Part shown: piece after piece, positions 61,712-64,000 of the stretch
How positions within the stretch are numbered: position 1 is the stretch's first letter
Layout of the letters: each line of letters starts with the position of its first letter
From: Sphaerisporangium fuscum
GTDB taxonomy: Bacteria; Actinomycetota; Actinomycetes; Streptosporangiales; Streptosporangiaceae
Assembly (NCBI RefSeq): GCF_018531465.1
Contig: NZ_JAHDTF010000015.1
Span: 124,001-188,000 of the forward strand
Length of the DNA stretch: 64,000 nucleotides
Direction of reading: 5' to 3'
Notes under the pieces: model-generated
The model's input: the letters and a program-made list of their open reading frames with translations, nothing else
Told to the model about the DNA's origin: nothing
Database searches by the model: none
Program-made: the position numbers and the translations under genes

Positions 61712-63469
61712 ATGAGCGAGTTCGCCGCCCGAGACGGGAACGCGGACCGGCCGGCCGGCCGCGGCGCGAGCGGGCGCGGCCTGGAGGGGGACGGTGGTGG
61801 TGTGACCGCGTCCGCTGGTGGTGGCGCCCGCGGGTTCGGGGTGGGCGGTGGTGGTGTCACTGCGGCCGTTGGTGGTGGGGTGGGCGGGTTCGCGGTCGGC
61901 GGTGGCGAGGGGGATGTGTCCGCCGATGCCGCGGTGGTGGACGGTTGTGCGGGGCGTTTGTGGGGGGTGGGGCTGGGGCCGGGGGATCCGGAGCTGGTCA
62001 CCGTGAAGGCGGCCCGTCTCGTCCGGGAGGCGGACGTGGTGGCCTACCACAGTGCCCGGCACGGCAGGAGCATCGCCCGGTCGGTCGCCGAGCCGTATCT
62101 GCGTGGCGACCAGATCGAGGAAGCCCTGATCTACCCCGTCACCACCGAGACCACCGACCACCCGGGCGGGTACCGAGGGGCGATCGAGGAGTTCTACGCC
62201 ACCTGCGCCGAACGGCTCGCGGCGCACCTGGACGCCGGGCGGGACGTGGTGGTGCTGTGCGAGGGCGACCCGCTCTTCTACGGCTCGTACATGCACATCC
62301 ACAAGCGGCTCGCCCACCGCTACCGCACGGAGGTCGTCCCGGGGGTGACCTCGGTGAGCGCCGCCTCGGCGGTCGTGGCACGGCCGCTGGTCGAGCGGGA
62401 CGAGACCTTGACGATCCTGCCCGGCACGCTCCCGGCCGAGACCCTGGCCGCCCGGCTGGCGGAGACCGACTCGGCCGCGATTCTCAAGCTCGGCCGCACC
62501 TTCACCTCCGTCCGGGAGGCGCTGGAGCGCGCGGGGCGTCTGGAGGAGGCCTGGTACGTCGAGCGCGCGACCACCGGGCGGCAGCGGGTGGCGCCGCTCG
62601 CGGACGTCGCCGCCGAGGACGTCCCCTACTTCTCTCTGGCGATCCTGCCCAGCCGCCTGACGCCCCCGCATGCCATGCCCGGGGCCGAGGTGACCGCGAC
62701 GGGTGGGAACCCGGATCGCGGGCCGGGGGGCGAGGTCGTCGTCGTGGGGCTGGGGCCGGCGGGACGGCCGTGGCTGACGCCCGAGGCGCAGGACGCGCTG
62801 GCGACGGCGGACGATCTCGTCGGGTACGGTCCCTATCTCGCCCGGGTGCCGCCGAACCCCCGTCAGCGGCGGCACGCCACCGACAACCGGGTGGAGGCCG
62901 AGCGGGCGGCGCACGCGCTCGAACTCGCCCGCGCCGGCTCCCGGGTCGCCGTGGTCTCTTCGGGTGATCCCGGGGTGTTCGCGATGGCGAGCGCGGTGCT
63001 GGAGGTGGCGTGCGAGCCGAGGTTCGCGGACGTACCGGTGCGCGTGCTGCCCGGCCTCACCGCCGCCCAGGCCGTCGCGGCCAGGGCGGGAGCGCCGCTG
63101 GGGCACGATTATTGCGTGCTCTCGCTCTCCGACCGGCTCAAGCCCTGGGACGTGATCGCCGAGCGTCTCGCGGCGGCGGCGCGCGCCGACCTCGTGCTCG
63201 CGATCTACAACCCGGCCTCGCGGAGCCGTACGTGGCAGGTCGCCGCCGCGCGGGACCTGCTGCTCGGGCTCCGCGCCCCGGACACACCGGTCGTCATCGG
63301 ACGGGACGTCGGCGGGCCGGCCGAGAGCGTGCGGGTGACGACGCTCGCCAAGCTCGATCCCGCCGAGGTCGACATGCGCTGCCTGCTGGTGGTGGGGTCG
63401 TCCATGACCCGCGTCCATGAGCGGAGCGGCGGTGCCACGGTCTTCACGCCGCGCCGCTATCCGGCATGA
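61712..63469 (+). CDS. cobIJ: Fused precorrin-2 C20- / precorrin-3B C17-methyltransferase
   Basis: 585 residues from ATG 61712. Two SAM-dependent methyltransferases in one chain. CobI part, about 88-330: 'LWGVGLGPGDPELVTVKAAR', 'VLCEGDPLFYGSYMHIHKRL', 'VVPGVTSVSAASAVVARPLV'. CobJ part, about 345-585: 'VVVVGLGPAGRPWLTPEAQD', 'VVSSGDPGVFAMASAVLEVA', 'PGLTAAQAVAARAGAPLGHD', 'LAIYNPASRSRTWQVAAARD'. Residues 1-85 are a Gly-rich extension with an 18-residue tandem repeat and no homology. The true start could be further down (GTG near 61935), leaving the repeats in a spacer. Two steps of the aerobic pathway are joined. Confidence 0.93.
   Translation: MSEFAARDGNADRPAGRGASGRGLEGDGGGVTASAGGGARGFGVGGGGVTAAVGGGVGGFAVGGGEGDVSADAAVVDGCAGRLWGVGLGPGDPELVTVKAARLVREADVVAYHSARHGRSIARSVAEPYLRGDQIEEALIYPVTTETTDHPGGYRGAIEEFYATCAERLAAHLDAGRDVVVLCEGDPLFYGSYMHIHKRLAHRYRTEVVPGVTSVSAASAVVARPLVERDETLTILPGTLPAETLAARLAETDSAAILKLGRTFTSVREALERAGRLEEAWYVERATTGRQRVAPLADVAAEDVPYFSLAILPSRLTPPHAMPGAEVTATGGNPDRGPGGEVVVVGLGPAGRPWLTPEAQDALATADDLVGYGPYLARVPPNPRQRRHATDNRVEAERAAHALELARAGSRVAVVSSGDPGVFAMASAVLEVACEPRFADVPVRVLPGLTAAQAVAARAGAPLGHDYCVLSLSDRLKPWDVIAERLAAAARADLVLAIYNPASRSRTWQVAAARDLLLGLRAPDTPVVIGRDVGGPAESVRVTTLAKLDPAEVDMRCLLVVGSSMTRVHERSGGATVFTPRRYPA
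61793..61900 (+). repeat. 54-bp tandem repeat at the cobIJ 5' end
   Basis: GGTGGTGGTGTGACC at 61793 recurs as GGTGGTGGTGTCACT at 61847, two adjacent imperfect 54-bp units (18 codons each). The G/T-rich plus strand is like that of 56926-57218 and 59930-60283 in the same locus. Confidence 0.75.
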
Positions 63470-64000
63470 CGCGGGAGATCCGTCCCCAGCCAGGCCAGCG
63501 CCTCCTCCACGGTCTCCACCATGGGCGCGTCCGGGAGGGGAGGGCGCCGTACGACGACGACCGGGAGGCCGAGCCGCCGGGCCGCGGCGAGCTTGGCCAC
63601 GGTCATCGTCCCGCCGCTGTCCTTGGTGACGAGCGTGTCGACGCGGTGCTCGCGCATCAGCGCCAGTTCGCCGTCCGGCGTGTACGGACCCCGGTCGAGC
63701 AGGAGGTGGTGCCGGCGCGGCAGGGGCGGCTGCGGCGGGTCGACCGTCCGGATGAGGAACCACAGGTCGTCCAGGTGGGCGAAGGCGGGCAGCCCCTGAC
63801 GCCCGGAGGTGAGGAACACGCGGCGGCCGAGGCCGGGGAGCAGGGCTGCGGCCTCCTCCAGGGAGGAGGTCCAGTGCCAGCGGTCCCCGTCGCCCTGCCG
63901 CCATCCGGGGCGCCGGAGCACCAGCAGGGGGACGCCCGCGGCGGTGGTCGCGGTGACCGCCGAGGCGGTGATCCGTTCCGCGAACGGGTGGGTGGCGTCG
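63457..64000 (-). CDS. cobK: Precorrin-6A reductase, 5' end beyond the window
   Basis: The frame stays open from its TGA at 63457 to the window edge. Read from the edge it gives 'DATHPFAERITASAVTATTA', the CobK/CbiJ signature, then 'GVPLLVLRRPGWRQGD', 'GLGRRVFLTSGRQGLPAFA', 'DRGPYTPDGELALMREHRVD' and 'LVTKDSGGTMTVAKLAAARR'. About 180 of some 250 residues are present. Uses NADPH to reduce precorrin-6A. Convergent with cobIJ, overlapping it by 13 bp. Confidence 0.92.
   Translation of the reverse strand, partial: DATHPFAERITASAVTATTAAGVPLLVLRRPGWRQGDGDRWHWTSSLEEAAALLPGLGRRVFLTSGRQGLPAFAHLDDLWFLIRTVDPPQPPLPRRHHLLLDRGPYTPDGELALMREHRVDTLVTKDSGGTMTVAKLAAARRLGLPVVVVRRPPLPDAPMVETVEEALAWLGTDLPRHAG

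Overview
The window is 64 kb of very GC-rich DNA, densely coding on both strands, with many GTG starts, strong third-position GC bias and typical actinobacterial gene families: a mycothiol-dependent maleylpyruvate isomerase-fold enzyme, a PAS/GAF/SpoIIE phosphatase, MmcQ/YjbR, DUF427, an XRE-TPR regulator, a Pycsar-type membrane effector and a fused cobalt-chelatase subunit. This fits a filamentous actinomycete, most likely of the Streptosporangiales group. The genus cannot be fixed from the sequence alone. No rRNA, tRNA, CRISPR array, transposase, integrase or phage gene was recognised.

Layout. 0-3.3 kb: end of a glycosyltransferase, a small lipoprotein, a 600-bp gap with a possible structured RNA and a 31-codon ORF, an orphan Pycsar-like effector and an imine reductase-like enzyme. 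3.3-10 kb: HxlR regulator with a two-site operator, thiolase-like protein behind a perfect palindrome, truncated Ser/Thr kinase, propeller lipoprotein, nucleoside hydrolase, VapBC-type toxin-antitoxin pair, DUF427 protein. 10-21 kb: XRE-TPR regulator coupled to a phosphotransferase, cold-shock protein with a long leader, GH13 enzyme, DUF998 protein that runs into its convergent neighbour, malate dehydrogenase, Tex, SHOCT protein. 21-24.4 kb: modular GH18 chitinase with a recently duplicated FnIII module, and an alpha/beta hydrolase behind two copies of one operator. 24.4-30.4 kb: a complete ribose operon, transcribed rbsR-rbsA-rbsC-rbsB-rbsK-rbsD, with LacI-type operators at its head.

31.6-35.1 kb holds the least explained block: five close-packed minus-strand genes encoding two 'AGRD'-motif proteins of unknown function, a nucleoside 2-deoxyribosyltransferase-like enzyme, a phosphoribosyltransferase-like enzyme and a 61-residue protein. 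It looks like a nucleotide-centred unit, possibly a conflict or signalling system, and is the best candidate for an undescribed system. It is followed by a Tat-exported serine hydrolase, a membrane-anchored Mrr-type nuclease and housekeeping genes. 41.4-44 kb is a metNIQ methionine importer.

44-52.2 kb is a phenylacetate upper-pathway locus: paaR and paaK on the minus strand, paaZ and paaABCDE on the plus strand. PaaR-like boxes lie between paaK and paaZ and before paaA. PaaK makes phenylacetyl-CoA, PaaABCDE epoxidises it and PaaZ opens the ring. The beta-oxidation genes are not in the window. 52.2-64 kb is a cobalamin locus: a cobalamin riboswitch followed by cbtB, cbtA, a fused ChlI/ChlD-type chelatase subunit, cobO, cobB, cobL, cobM, cobH and cobIJ, with cobK on the opposite strand running off the end. 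Three segments of this locus carry tandem or imperfect G-rich repeats.
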